DNA of 64,000 bases, taken from contig QAOA01000527.1 in NCBI GenBank assembly GCA_003255065.1, positions 1-64,000 on the forward strand. Direction: 5' to 3'. Below the pieces are notes generated by a model, which was not told the DNA's origin, did no database searches, and saw only the letters and a program-made list of their open reading frames with translations. Origin of the DNA: Cercis canadensis. Taxonomy: Eukaryota; Streptophyta; Magnoliopsida; Fabales; Fabaceae. The translations under genes were made by a program, and so were the position numbers. This document shows, piece by piece, positions 27,801 through 39,185 of this stretch; within the stretch, counting starts at the first letter, position 1; every line of letters begins with the position of its first letter.

Positions 27801-30612
27801 CAAATTAGAATTTAAAACCATTGTTTGGGTTCACGTATTTGTGTAGGGAACAATTTTGTGAAAGTAAAGGGTGCTTTTACTAAGAAAAGTAAAAGTAAGG
27901 CAAAGGCATCAGATAACTTGTTTCTTATAAACAAGCCTTTTCTAAATTGCAGTTTTTAACAAATTCATAATAAATTACAAGTGCTTATGATAAAGGTATA
28001 TCTTATAGAGAGATGGCAACACGATAAAAAGTTAATCTCAATAGTGGCCCATGGACCCGGCCCACTGTGTGTTGTTAAATCCATGATCACAAATACCCTG
28101 TTTTACCTTGTGAAAACACTCAAAACAGTATCTAGCTATCACATAGTGAAAATACTCTAGCAAGGAAAAAAAAAAACGGAGAAGATCTCACAATCAAAAA
28201 GAGTTTAATTTTACATTTGAAAACTGCGTTTGTGCTTGACTTGTGGGCAAGCTCAAGATGTTGAGCTGAAAGTCAAGGACAAAAGTAAAGCAGCTTCCAA
28301 CTGCATTAGCATTAGCAAATTGGAGTGTTATCTGTCTCTTATTCTTAGAAATTAAGGATGCTTTACAAAATGGAAAATTTCAAAGTCATGATTCCTGCTG
28401 GGCGTTGTGGGTCAGCGAGTGAGGTCCTGCTTTTATAAAGAGCCATCGTAAAATGAAGTGAAAATCACTCGTGCGATCACCGCAGTTGTGACTTGTGAGG
28501 TGCTCCTTCATGCATGTCCTTTATTAGCTCCCAAGTTATCCTTTCCCTCAATGACCATTGCTATTTCATTTAACCTATCAAATGCAATTTTCTGTCTTAA
28601 TCAAAAACATGTTCTCTCGGATGCCCATACTAGTTGATGCTCGTTGCTGTCGAATATATATCTATTATTCAATGGATCTCCTCTCAAATTTCATTTACAC
28701 GCTTTCCAACAAAATTCTTTAGTTAAGTTGTTATCAATATAATTTTTTTAGTCATTAGATAAAAAAAATTTATTTAGTTGCATAATAGGATGTATTATTT
28801 GATATAATTTCACCTATATTTTATATTAATTATTGAAGTATATTTAGAAGATGTTAATATAATAAGTAACTAGCTGAGATTTAATGATAAAATATTTACA
28901 AAAGGTTAAAGATTAAAAAAAATATTAATACAAATATTTGGTGGAAAAATAAATGAAGCCTCAGCATTCTGTATAATACATGGTGGAAGTATGCAAAACT
29001 TTCTGTATCAAAAATAAATGGTGGTTACTTGGTGTTTGGCAACACGACATCGTTCCAGCTAAGATTATGTAGGACAAACATGACTAAACTAAATAGTTTT
29101 TGTTTCCCTACAACTTTAATATAGGATTTAAGAAACTCTGAGCAATCAGTTCATGCATGTATCGTATCTACTTTAGCATTACTTTAATGAATACTTGAGC
29201 ATTTTAGGATCCTTTTTATGATTTGTTTCAATATATTTGCTGTGAAATGAAAACTGAAAAGGCAAACCCACTCCACTATTATAGCATAGCTTATTATAAT
29301 TACCAGAGTTATGCCAGCAGAACAACAAAACAGTGTCCTTAAGAAAACCTATTGAAGCAAGTGTTTGTTGGTTGTCCCTATGAAATGCTATAGGGACACA
29401 AAGTATCCCTCTCCAAAAATCCTTTACTGCTTTTGGAGTCACATGTTTGGACCATTAGAAAATAGGTTCCAAAGTACATTAATTAGTTAAAAGCAACTGA
29501 TTAAAAAGATTTCATATTTATAAAATGGAAAAAAAAAAAAAGTTTAAAAGGAAAGTTGTGTTGTGGATTGAGTGATCCTCCTTCTCGGCTCAGTATAGAT
29601 GTGATGCTGAACTGGGCTCAAAACATTTTTTGTTAGGCTCTGAAAGTGGCACTACACCTTTAAATCATTGACAAAAAAAGTTGTAGATTTTTAGTTTAGT
29701 GCAAATGGAAGCGGTATGGGATTATGGGTTGTAAGTTGTAGCTTGTACTATCCCTATAAAAGCTGAAAGATACAAGAATAAAGTAACTAGTAGAATCATT
29801 GGATTTGATTATGTTTGATATTTTTAGAGTGGATTTGATAGTTTGGACTTCAGAATTTGGACTTGGAGTTGGGTTAGTGATGTATCGGATCAAGAAGACA
29901 ATTATATGCAACCGTTTCATATCATCAGTACCGGTGGCGGATCTTCTTGAGGACAGGAGGGGGTAACCGCCCCCCAACAAAAAAAAAAAAAAAAAANTAG
30001 CTCATAAATCTTTTGAAGTTTTAACACTAACTGCCCTTTTCACCATTTTATGAAGCTTGTAGAAACAAGTCATGTCATGCTAATCCGCAAATCCAAGTAT
30101 TAGCTTTAGCCTTTGAAGGGTCAAGTGAAGTGCTCTAATAATTAGAACCAAGATTCATCAACAGGTGTCATTAGCATCAGAGCCACTAACGACCCTTCCA
30201 AAACAATATTATGGTGACACGTAATCATTTTCTAGGACTCTAATAAGTTTCTTAAGGTTACATTCGAAGCCACATAACCAGAAATTCCATTGCAATAAAG
30301 AGCAGGAAATGAAGGTAATTCACAGATTTATCTTTGTTGTTTTGCTTTGGATTCATTTGTTCACACTGTGGAGATACATCAATTTTTTAGCAGTTAATAC
30401 CTTTTGTTTTTCCTTACACCAGAAATAAAGTTCCAAGTTTTTGCATGACACCTCAACAAATATTTGATAGAAGAAATTCATTTTCTTTTCCGTGTGTGTG
30501 ACTGTGTCTAGAGAAAATATTGTTTTTCTTCTTTCAGAAATGAAAGTGGCTTAGCTTTGGGCCTTATAATTCTATTATTTGGTGGGCTAGTTTGGGCCCC
30601 TTTGTTCCAGAA
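21831..30612. other. Gene-poor AT-rich region
   Basis: Nearly 8.8 kb without a gene I can support. It has TA microsatellites (for example 27254-27273), many poly-A/T runs, Ns at 26529, 26982 and 29997, and scattered short ORFs with no family signature. The N at 26982 lies between two near-identical 17-bp copies (26965-26981 and 26983-26999). A somewhat GC-richer patch at about 22060-22240 has no coding frame. A tRNA-promoter-like stretch near 26350-26440 may be a decayed SINE. No rRNA or tRNA gene and no LTR pair was noticed. Confidence 0.45.
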
Positions 30613-30827
30613 ATTGGGCTTAATTACACTTAATGTTGGGATGAGTGTCTCACCACTCCGAGGCTGAGATCTGACACGGCAATGGCCTTTCCCCAAGGAA
30701 CTTTTTTGCACACGTGGATGATTGAACGCTGGACCTTTGATGAGTATCCAGCTAACATTCGCCCAACGTGCGAGCCTAGTCAGATACGGCTAGGCTAGAA
30801 CCCATTGGGTTTAATTACACTTAATGT
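30613..30827 (-). mobile_element. 167-bp insertion between 24-bp direct repeats (SINE-like)
   Basis: The sequence ATTGGG(C/T)TTAATTACACT followed by TAATGT appears at 30613-30636 and again at 30804-30827, differing at one base. Between them lie 167 bp of higher GC content than the surroundings. Long direct repeats of this kind are typical of target-primed retroposon insertion. Read on the - strand the insert contains GCGTTCAATCATCC, a fair RNA polymerase III B-box, with an A-box-like block upstream, so a tRNA-derived SINE is likely. There is no A-tail. It lies about 290 bp upstream of the first SSL gene's ATG and carries a CACGTG at 30711-30716. Confidence 0.5.
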
Positions 30828-30849
30828 GACTGAACGGTCAAAATAGAAA

Positions 30850-31053
30850 CACGTGCAATGCTCGTACCTTCCCATCTTATGCCGACATTCATTCAACGAA
30901 GGATTAATGACAATGAATCGGTCAATGATTTCTAGAACGCAAAATGACAATTTAGCGACACTTCTTCCAAAGAGAAGCGTAAGCAGTGACCCGATTTCAG
31001 CAAGCAACTTTGTTGAGAGTTGAGAGCTGAGAGTGAGAGACACAGTATAAATT
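30850..31053 (+). promoter_or_regulatory. Promoter elements of the first SSL gene
   Basis: A CACGTG G-box at 30850-30855 and a TATAAATT box at 31046-31053 precede the ATG at 31112, a plausible core promoter with a leader of roughly 35 bases. A second G-box at 30711-30716 lies inside the inserted 167-bp sequence further upstream. Confidence 0.45.
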
Positions 31054-31111
31054 TTGTGTAGAGAGATAGGGCAGCCATTGCCGATTTGCAGAAGATAGAA
31101 GAGTGGGTGGT

Positions 31112-33976
31112 ATGAGTATGAACTCCAAGGTGATTGGGGCTGCAGCAGCGCTTGCAGTTGTCTCCATATTCATTGCCCTCAAGTTCAACCCAATTTTTGA
31201 TCCACCGTCTATTCCAGGTTCCAAGGACCTCCTCCACACTGCACAGATACTTCAAGTTACCGGAGCCGTCGGACCGGAGAGCCTTGTTTTCGACCGGAAT
31301 GGCGAAGGTCCGTACACCGGCGTCGCCGACGGTCGGATTATCAGATGGGAAGGAGAGGGCCGTGGTTGGAAAGATTTTGCTGTCACCACCTCTAATAGGT
31401 AAATTGATGACACTACCACCTTCCCTTCTTTTCTTAATTTTGTTATTCCAGCTTTGGTGACCACATTATAACTTATTTCATCCAGTTTTACAATTTCTTG
31501 AATATGGTGAATGTGGATTTTTTTTTCCTCTTGCTAGTAACTAGTAAAGCATTCTATTTCAATTACAAAGTGCTTGAGATTGAATTCTTGTGAATACGAC
31601 ATGGATATGAATTTCAAATTTTTTTTTTCATTGTCCCTTTTTATGTTAAAATATTGGTGAGCACTACCCCACATCCCTCAGTTACGTGGAATCTAGTGAG
31701 ATTTATAGTATGATTTTAGTGTCATTGCAAAAATTTCAAAAAAAATTAGTTATTTTAATGTGTTAGAATACACAATTTTTTATAAAATATAATAACAATA
31801 TAATATAAGAAAACATGTCAAAAAATAAATTAGAAAAAATTACATTTTAGAAGTCACTAAGTGTTTTGACACATAATTTGTGACTCATTTTTTTGAGATT
31901 TTCGTAATAACATCAAAATCAAAATCAAAATCACGTGGGTCCTCCCACTGAACTCGCCCTCACATTAAATATTTTCTTATTCAACAAGTCATTTAATGCT
32001 TGCTTGAATAGGTTGGTGGATTTAGGTAGAGCTAGTAAGTATTTTGATGAAAAAGAACACCGTTTAAGTTACATGTTGTAAGAGATATCTAATAACTACT
32101 CGCTTAATCCAAGACTCTGGACCCAAGTCCTGACCAACCTAAAAGAAACATTATTAGCACCGAACATATGATTCTTTGCAGGTTTACCACACTAATGCAT
32201 GATGCAAGTAGCATTTTTGGGTATCTGACTGACAATATATTTTTTGGAGCAACGATATGAACTCGGTCATGTTGTAGAGGTGACCTGATTTAATTCAAAC
32301 CAGAAGACGTACAGAAACTCCAAAGTAGATTTCTTCTCTATGTAGTACACTTACTTCACAAACCCTTTTTGTTGTGATTTTCAATTTGTGGATAGTTACT
32401 CTCATGAATTATTACTTATGGCAATCCTATATATCCCTTGGTTGAAATTTTGTCTGGTGTGTCAGAGTAGGCATAAGGACTTATTCTTCCAAGGCAAAGG
32501 GGATGTGAAAATGTAAATATCATGCATTCTTGATTTTGCTTATATGATGACTTTATGTCTAATGCATACTTATAACTGTAATGACACATTTATTTTTCTT
32601 TTTTTATGAGTTTCACGAGTTTGCATTGTTTTCAAGGACGGATTGTATACGCCCATTTGCCCCAGAGTTTGAGCATGTTTGTGGGAGGCCTTTAGGACTG
32701 AGGTTTGATAAGAAAACTGGAGATCTTTACATTGCTGATGCCTACCTAGGTCTTCAAATCGTAGGACCTACAGGGGGTTTCGCCAGTCAAGTGGTAACAG
32801 AATTTGAAGGTAAGCCCTTGCGCTTCACCAATGACATGGACATCAGTGAGGATGATAATGTGATTTACTTCACAGATTCAAGCACAATCTACCAGAGAAG
32901 GTAAGTTCAACCAAACAAACGCATGCCTTTCTTCCTATGGCCTAGAGGCTCTACATTTTGTGACTAAATAGTCCTTAATCATTATATTGGTCAAATGTGA
33001 CTTCAGTGTATGAATTTAAAATGAAAATTGTTGTACAATTAGTTCTTTGAAACATTGCCTTGTCAAGGTCTCTCTTTTTCTCTATTTTCGTTTTTGGGTA
33101 GGTTCAAGCATTCAATATGAATCGGATTTTCTCACAAAGCTCAAATTAATGGTCCAAGTGAAATCAATTAAATTGCATGATTTAAGGTTGAGGAAAATCA
33201 GTGGACTTGTCTGTTTCTCTTGACTTAAGGAGATAAACATCTGCTGTTTTTGTTGCCATTTATGACTGTCTCTCTATCATCAACATCTTCTAAAATATTT
33301 TGAGGATTTACTCCTTGAAGATGCCTCTGAAACTTGAAAAGAAGTATCAGTTATAATTTTCCTGCAAAGAAATGTTCTAGTCTAAATTATGTGCTGCTTT
33401 GTTTGCAGGCAATTTATGCTTGCACTGCTAACTGGAGAGAAGACTGGCCGGTTAATGAAATATGATATGTCGACCAAAGAAGTGACAGTCTTGTTGCATG
33501 GCCTCGCTTTTGCCAATGGTGTTGCATTAAGCAAAGATAGCTCATTTGTGCTGGTAGCAGAAACCACTACTTGCAGAATCCTGAGACTTTGGCTTCGAGG
33601 ATCTAATGCTGGTCAAGTAGACACTTTCGCTGAGCTTCCAGGATTCCCAGATAACATAAGAAGAAATTCGAAGGGGGAGTTTTGGGTCGCTTTACATGCA
33701 AAAAGAAGTCCTTTTGCGAAGTGGCTTTCTTCGAACTTATGGGCTAGAGAGTTGATACTAAAGCTTCAGTTTAGTTTAAAACAGTTGCACTCATCATTTG
33801 CAGGGAGGAGGCCTCACGGCACAGCTATAAAGCTAAGTGATAAAGGGGAGATTTTAGAAGTCTTGGAAGATTGTGAAGGAAAGGCCTTAAGGTTTATTAG
33901 CGAAGTGGAAGAGAGGGATGGGAAGCTTTGGATTGCTTCAGTATTAACGTCTTTCATTGGCATTTATAGTTTATAA
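31112..33976 (+). CDS. Strictosidine synthase-like protein, copy 1 (372 aa)
   Basis: Three exons: 31112-31398, 32637-32900, 33409-33976. Both introns are phase 2 within an Arg codon; the total is 1119 nt. The product starts MSMNSKVIGAAAALAVVSIF, a signal-anchor-like hydrophobic stretch (about residues 7-26), so it probably enters the secretory pathway. Family hallmarks follow in order: GPESLVFDRNGEGPYTGVAD, CGRPLGLRFD, GDLYIADAYLGL, FTNDMDI, GRLMKYD, FANGVALSKDSSF, LPGFPDNIRR and ISEVEERDGKLWI. These are blades of the six-bladed beta-propeller of the Str_synth/SSL family (related to animal APMAP). True strictosidine synthase joins tryptamine and secologanin; SSL members are widespread in plants that make no such alkaloids, and their substrates are mostly unknown. 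The start at 31112 is preferred; a second ATG lies at 31118. It is paired with a tandem copy downstream. Confidence 0.93.
31656..31964. repeat. Foldback MITE in intron 1 of SSL copy 1
   Basis: The left end GGTGAGCACTACCCCACAT and the right end (reverse complement GTGAGGGCGAGTTCAGTGGG) are imperfect inverted repeats. The arms continue inward through TTTAGTGTCATTGCAAAAAT and its counterpart GATGTTATTACGAAAAT. Length is about 309 bp and it is entirely intronic. The style resembles the foldbacks at 20531-20876 and 37682-38067. Confidence 0.55.
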
Positions 33977-34479
33977 TAGTCTAACTATGTTAGATGTATA
34001 TATAAGTCTAGTTGAACTTTGGCATGTACTGCTCTTGGGCATCTAGTTGTAGACCATGGGTTAGCAAACACTTTTTGCCAGGCCGTTAATTTAGCTTCAT
34101 AATATTTTAGCTATGGCAGATGACGTGGAAAAATGATTCCAAAATGAGTTATCCAAGAATTGAAGTGGCTGGGTTTTGCATGCAGCTCGTGATTAATTCT
34201 CTGTATTAAAGAGAATCATTTTACTACTTTGCACCTCTCCCCAAAAAGAAATTAAATTGAAATTGGAGAATTATAGACACCAATTTCTTGAAGATCTATG
34301 AAGAACATGTTTAGTTCCTTTTTTTTTAAAAAAAAAAAAGACAAAAAATAAGTAATAATAGTATATTTAAGAGAGTTCCCTTTTAGTGAGTATAGATTTT
34401 CATCTCTCCTCAACTAAAAAAATTTACACACGATTCTAAAAAATAAAGAGCTTGTTATTTTGAGTTTTTTTAAAGAATA

Positions 34480-35502
34480 AGTTTAAATATATTGTAGGTT
34501 TTATAGTTTAAAATTTAAACTGAGTGGGCCAAACTAGCAAAAAAATTAACACCTGATCTCCTTCCCTTCTCTTTCTCTACCCTCTTCATCCCTTCTCTCA
34601 CTACCTTCTTCCCTTCCCTTATAAAATTCTGGTGTTATTGGAGGAAAAACTTTGCTCAATTAAAGCCAAATGAAAGGTGTTTTGGTGTGTAGTAGTTCTA
34701 CAAATTTCATTCTCCATAAAAGATGGGATCTTTTTTCTTTTAAAAAAGATTGGGAGAAACTCAATAAACTATATCAGAAAAGTGTTTGGGAATTCCTGAA
34801 CCTGAAGAAGGCAAGAGAAGAAGTCTAAACAGAACACAAATTCAAAGAAACAGAAGAAAGGCGAAGCTGGTGGCCCTTGTAGTGATATTGTTGAAGCCAA
34901 GTTTGAAAGAGAAGTGGTTAAGGATGACGATATGAAGTCTAAAATGAAGAAAAAGAAGGAAGCTAGAGAAACCAGAAAGTTGAGGCATCTGCTGCTGGTC
35001 AGTGTCTGATCAAAAGTTCAAATATATTCCAAAATTATATTTGTGCGTGAGTGGGCTGTTGTTGGGGCTGCAGAGACCGGATCTGGGAAGACACTTGCAT
35101 TTGGTTTGCCTATTTTGCAACGCCTTTTGGAGGAGCAAGAAAAGGCCACAAAGATGCTTGAAGAAAAGCCTTTTGAGGGCTCTTATTATTACTCCAACCA
35201 GCGAACTTGCAATTCAGGTACTTGTGCTATGTACATCTTTGTTTAGTCTATTTGATGAGGTGCAGGTAGAGAGATAGAAAGGAAGAAAAGAATAGATAAA
35301 GAGGCGACAATTTTTTTGTTTGGCCTTACGTTATTTTTTATTATTATTACATAAACACATTGTTTGTCTAAATTAACAAATTATAATTAAAAGTGAAAGG
35401 AAAGAAAAGAATTAATTAAAAAAAATTAAATTATAAANAAAAAAAAAATTAAAAAAAATTATAAGAACTTATTTCAAAATTTGCTTATAACACATTTAAA
35501 CC
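34480..35502. mobile_element. Pack-MULE-like element carrying a helicase fragment
   Basis: The left end AGTTTAAATATATTGTAGG and the right end (reverse complement GGTTTAAATGTGTTATAAGC, then AAATTTTGAAATAAG) match the two ends of the MITE at 11931-12417, including the subterminal AAATTTTGAA(A)TAAG and TTATAATTTTTTT blocks on the right. The 9-bp flanks are TAAAGAATA (34471-34479) and TCAAAAATA (35503-35511), 7 of 9 identical, which fits an old MULE target duplication. The 1.0-kb interior differs from the MITE and holds a disrupted DEAD-box helicase segment. A non-autonomous MULE carrying host gene sequence is by definition a Pack-MULE. An N at 35438 lies within the right end, so its exact sequence there is uncertain. 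Confidence 0.6.
34824..35217 (+). pseudogene. DEAD-box RNA helicase fragment (RH13/DDX24-like), disrupted
   Basis: Two broken coding stretches. The first (34824 to about 35009) is Lys/Glu-rich (for example VEAKFEREVVKDDDMKSKMK) and ends in a stop. The second (about 35043-35217) carries the Walker A motif [20 protein letters not shown]. It then shifts frame near 35160 and continues in another frame as [15 protein letters not shown], which is motif Ia with PTREL changed to PTSEL. A GTACTTG donor-like sequence follows the last exon-like base, so genomic rather than cDNA sequence seems to have been copied. Motifs II-VI of a helicase are absent, so it cannot be functional. The acidic/basic N-terminal part and the long LLEE spacer resemble plant RH13 (animal DDX24); this parentage is from recall. 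Confidence 0.75.
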
Positions 35503-35870
35503 TCAAAAATATATAAAAGTGAACCAAAACAAAAAGCTTCGACAACCTACATCATGTAAGTTAGAAAATATTAATGATTTCTAGTGTAATCCAATGACTT
35601 GGATTTTGACTTTGATACTAGTATTTCTTCAGTCGTTGAAATTACAGTTTTTTATTATCTAGCTCATACTGATTACATGTTTTGCAGAATGAGCGTGAAT
35701 GTCGGATGCTGCTTTCCTTAATTTTACTAGCAAAGTGCTGTTTTGGCAACTATTTTCTCTAACCAAACCGAGCCAATCACTTTTTCTAGGGTATTTTCAC
35801 GTTAGTTATGAGTCATAGCATAACTCACATCAAACAGGAGTATGATATAACATTTTACGACGAAACTTGC

Positions 35871-35953
35871 TATATATTAGGTCCCTAACCTCCTCGTAAC
35901 TTTCTATATGCACATAATTGATTGCTTTCATTTCTGTCTCTCTCTCTCTCTCT
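35871..35953 (+). promoter_or_regulatory. TATA box and CT-repeat leader of SSL copy 2
   Basis: TATATATTA at 35871-35879 is followed about 60 bp later by a (TC)n run at about 35937-35953, immediately before the ATG at 35971. CT-rich leaders are common in plant promoters. The promoter directly abuts the Pack-MULE-like element, whose right end is about 470 bp upstream of the ATG. Confidence 0.45.
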
Positions 35954-35970
35954 AGTGTCTACAAATTAAG

Positions 35971-38900
35971 ATGAGTCCACAAGTGTATCTTAGAGCAGCC
36001 ACAATAATGGTTGTTGTTCTCTCAGCTTGGTTTGCATACAATCACAATTACAAGCATTTCGACGGAGAGGGAGAGGGTGCCTTGGCCTTCAACGTTAACG
36101 TTAACGGTAACGTTAGCGTTGGCAAGGCTTGGCAATACGAGGTTGTTCCTGTAGAGGGTGCGGTTGGACCAGAGAGCTTCGCTTTCGACCCTAACGGTGA
36201 AGGCCCTTACAGCGGCGTATCCAATGGCCGAATCATCAAATGGCTCCGACAACAAAACCGTTGGTCCAATTTTGCCCACACTTCTTCACACAGGTGCGCC
36301 TCCCTATGCTTTTATTATTAAATGTGCAACTGACTTTCTGGTAATTTGACGTGTGGCTAAAGTAAAATGTCTGTATATCGTATACATGGCTTAGATGGTG
36401 TGTTGCAGTGATTAGCTTTTTATGGTTTAAAATGATCTTGGAGACGCAAGGAAAGGAAAAGGGAATTTATTTTCTTACGTTTTATGTGGTTTTCCTAATA
36501 AAATTATCTGTTTGGATGGTTGTCTTGTCTTGAATAAATGTTTGCGTATCTCATCCAAGTGGAAGTGGATGCTCCATATATCGACAACAAGCACACTTTA
36601 TTTGGGTTGAAAATTGAGATGGCAATTCATAATGGACCAAAAACTTGTAGTGGTGGGCCATTAAGGACTTCTCTCGCATCTTCTTTTCCTTCAATGGATC
36701 ATAAGATTCATAGTTTCATACTAGTCATTTTTCACACTTTTGTATGGGGAAATATTTAAGTTTAAATAAATATATTCTTAATACACATAGTTTAGAGATC
36801 TTTAAAAAAAATGTCATGTTTGTATTTTTTTTATTTTTTTTTTATATTTCCTAACTCGATATATCTATCTAATTTAAAAATAAAAAAAAAAACCTTATGC
36901 TGAGATTCTCTTAAATCTTCCTGTATTTCTCTAATAGCTCATATCTAGCTATTTGGGTTGGTATTGGTTGAGTATGCATTGGAACGGCCTTGCCTGAAAT
37001 GGATGGATTATGAATTAATTTTTTTGTAAAAAATTATTAATTCATACGGCTAACAACACAAGTATACATGAAATTTTTTCAAAAAAAATTAAGGTGTTAA
37101 GTTCAAATTCGTATTCTTCAATATTTTTAACTAAAAAATTTAGTTTTATCTATTTATGACAAAAAATAGAAAAAATTGATACTAGACAAAAAAAAAAAAA
37201 CATTAATGTAACTATCATGTTCACCGGTAAGATTAATTTATAGTTTAGTTTCTAAAAGTAATTTGAAAAATACCCTAAAATGCTAATACTATACACGTAT
37301 CACATCATTATTCTCTTATGGAGAACTAATCAGAAGACGAAAATGACTTGCAATTTCGCGTATCATATAGCAATTATCAAAGAATTGTAGTTCACACAAT
37401 TACATATTGTATCATTATTTTTTAACCAAATGTATCATATGATTAAAGAGCTGTGACTTTTGATATATGATTAATTTTGATCCAAAAGAATTTTATACAA
37501 TTATATAATCATGTGTTATCATATATAAAGAAATTAATCATCTACTATTAATTAGTAAAAGATCTTAATTATTTTAATGATATGAACTTTTTTTATTTGA
37601 CGATAATATATAAAATTTTATACTAACTTAAATTGGGAAAATTTATTTAAGTTGAAATTGAGCATTGGCTCATTAAGTTTAGGTGGTTGCTAAGCTACAT
37701 ATATAAAATGGGGTATATAGCGCTATAATCTTTTGTGTTGGTGGGACTCTTATTTTAAAATTTGTGTCATTGTGAATATCTTTAGAAACTAAGTCACCCA
37801 GTGCATGTCAAATTTTAAAATAATTAACAGAGTTTGAGTTTAATTGGGTAAAAAAATAGTATTTTACATTTTTAAAATATTTTTTGGTATTTTTCTTGTG
37901 TCATTATGTTTATTCATTTTATATTCTAACTTATATTGAGTAACTCGGTTATTTGAAATCTTTACAATAACATCAAATACAGAATATAAGTCCCACCAAA
38001 ATACTTCGATCAAAGGGATAGATAACGTTATATACCCCAAAATGGGGTAAGTAGCTTAGTAACCAGCGTAAATTTAAGGGTTTAAATGGTAGAAGTTGAT
38101 AAGGGTAGTTTGGCAGAGATGGGTGTGAAGGACCATCCCGAGAGCATTACAAGTCAGAGCACATTTGTGGGCGCCCACTAGGATTGTGCTTCAGCCAAAC
38201 CTCTGGTGATCTCTACATTGCTGATGCTTACATGGGCCTGGTTGTTGTTGGCCCAAACGGTGGCATTGTCACTAAGATCGCATCACAAGTAGATGATATC
38301 CCATTCTTGTTTACAAACGGTTTGGACATTGATCAACGAACTGGACTGGTTTACTTTACCAGCAGCAGCTCACGGTATGATAGGAGGTATGCAAAATACT
38401 ACACTGTTACTCTTATTCACTTTATCTTGAACCTCAAGTACTATTAGTCTTCTATTCTAGTACACATTATAGCACATAATTATGATTGAATTTAATGATT
38501 AAGTTGCAGTTTTTAAATGTGTCTGACATACATATCCAATTTCAGAAAAAGGATTCCCCATTCAAAACTTTGATAATATTAATGTCTGTGATGTGCAAAA
38601 TGCAGGAATTTCATCTCTCTGGTCCTAAGTGGTGATGCCTCAGGGAGGCTAATGAAATATGAGCCACTAAGCAAACAAGTCAGTGTTGTTCTAAACAATC
38701 TCACATTCCCAAATGGGATAGCACTAAGCAAAGATAGTGAGTATATCCTAGTGACAGATACCACCAACTGCAGAGTACTAAGGTATTGGCTAGAAACACC
38801 TAAAGCTGGAACTTTGGAAATCTTTGCTCAACTCCCTGGTTTTGTAGACAACATCAAAAGGAGTCCAAGAGGGGGATTTTGGGTGGGATTTTTTGCAAGA

Positions 38901-39185
38901 AGAGAAAAGCTTATCCAATGGATTCTATCCAATCCCAGGATTGGAAATTCCCTGCTTAAGCTTCCTTTGGACATTAACAGAGCATATTCATATTTGGCTA
39001 AGCTCAAGGGGGGTTCTGGATTCGCAATTAGGCTAAGTGAGCAAGGTGAGGTGTTGGAAATTCTTCAAGATAGAAGCAGGAATAAAGGGAGGTCTATTAG
39101 TGAAGTGGAGGAAAGAGACGGCACATTATGGGTGGGATCTATCGATACGCCTTTTGCTGGCAAGTATGAAATTGTTGTTGCATAA
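35971..39185 (+). CDS. Strictosidine synthase-like protein, copy 2 (390 aa)
   Basis: Three exons: 35971-36293, 38117-38386, 38606-39185. Both introns are phase 2 as in copy 1; the total is 1173 nt. The N-terminus MSPQVYLRAATIMVVVLSAW is a probable signal anchor. It is followed by a linker with an Asn/Val repeat (FNVNVNGNVSVG). The SSL propeller signatures are all present: GAVGPESFAFDPNGEGPYSG, CGRPLGL, GDLYIADAYMGL, LFTNGLDID, FPNGIALSKDSEY, LPGFVDNIKR and ISEVEERDGTLWV. It ends KYEIVVA. The same exon plan and orientation as copy 1 show a tandem duplication; the many differences show that it is old. Intron 1 is long (1823 bp) and contains a foldback element. The exon 2 acceptor (GTTTGGCAG) has an unusually poor pyrimidine tract, so splicing there should be confirmed. 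The substrate is unknown. Confidence 0.9.
37682..38067. repeat. Foldback MITE in intron 1 of SSL copy 2
   Basis: The left end GGTGGTTGCTAAGCTAC matches the reverse complement of the right end, GCTGGTTACTAAGCTAC. Both arms carry TGGGGTATATA and TTGGTGGGACT blocks in mirrored order. Length is about 386 bp with no ORF. Its right end is only about 50 bp from the start of SSL exon 2. Confidence 0.7.

Noticed and set aside
29179-29442. 87-codon - strand ORF in the gene-poor region
   Set aside because: No recognisable domain, and AT-rich surroundings without promoter or splice context.
31003-31464. Overlapping ORFs on both strands over SSL exon 1
   Set aside because: Shadows of the SSL first exon, which has clear family motifs in its own frame.
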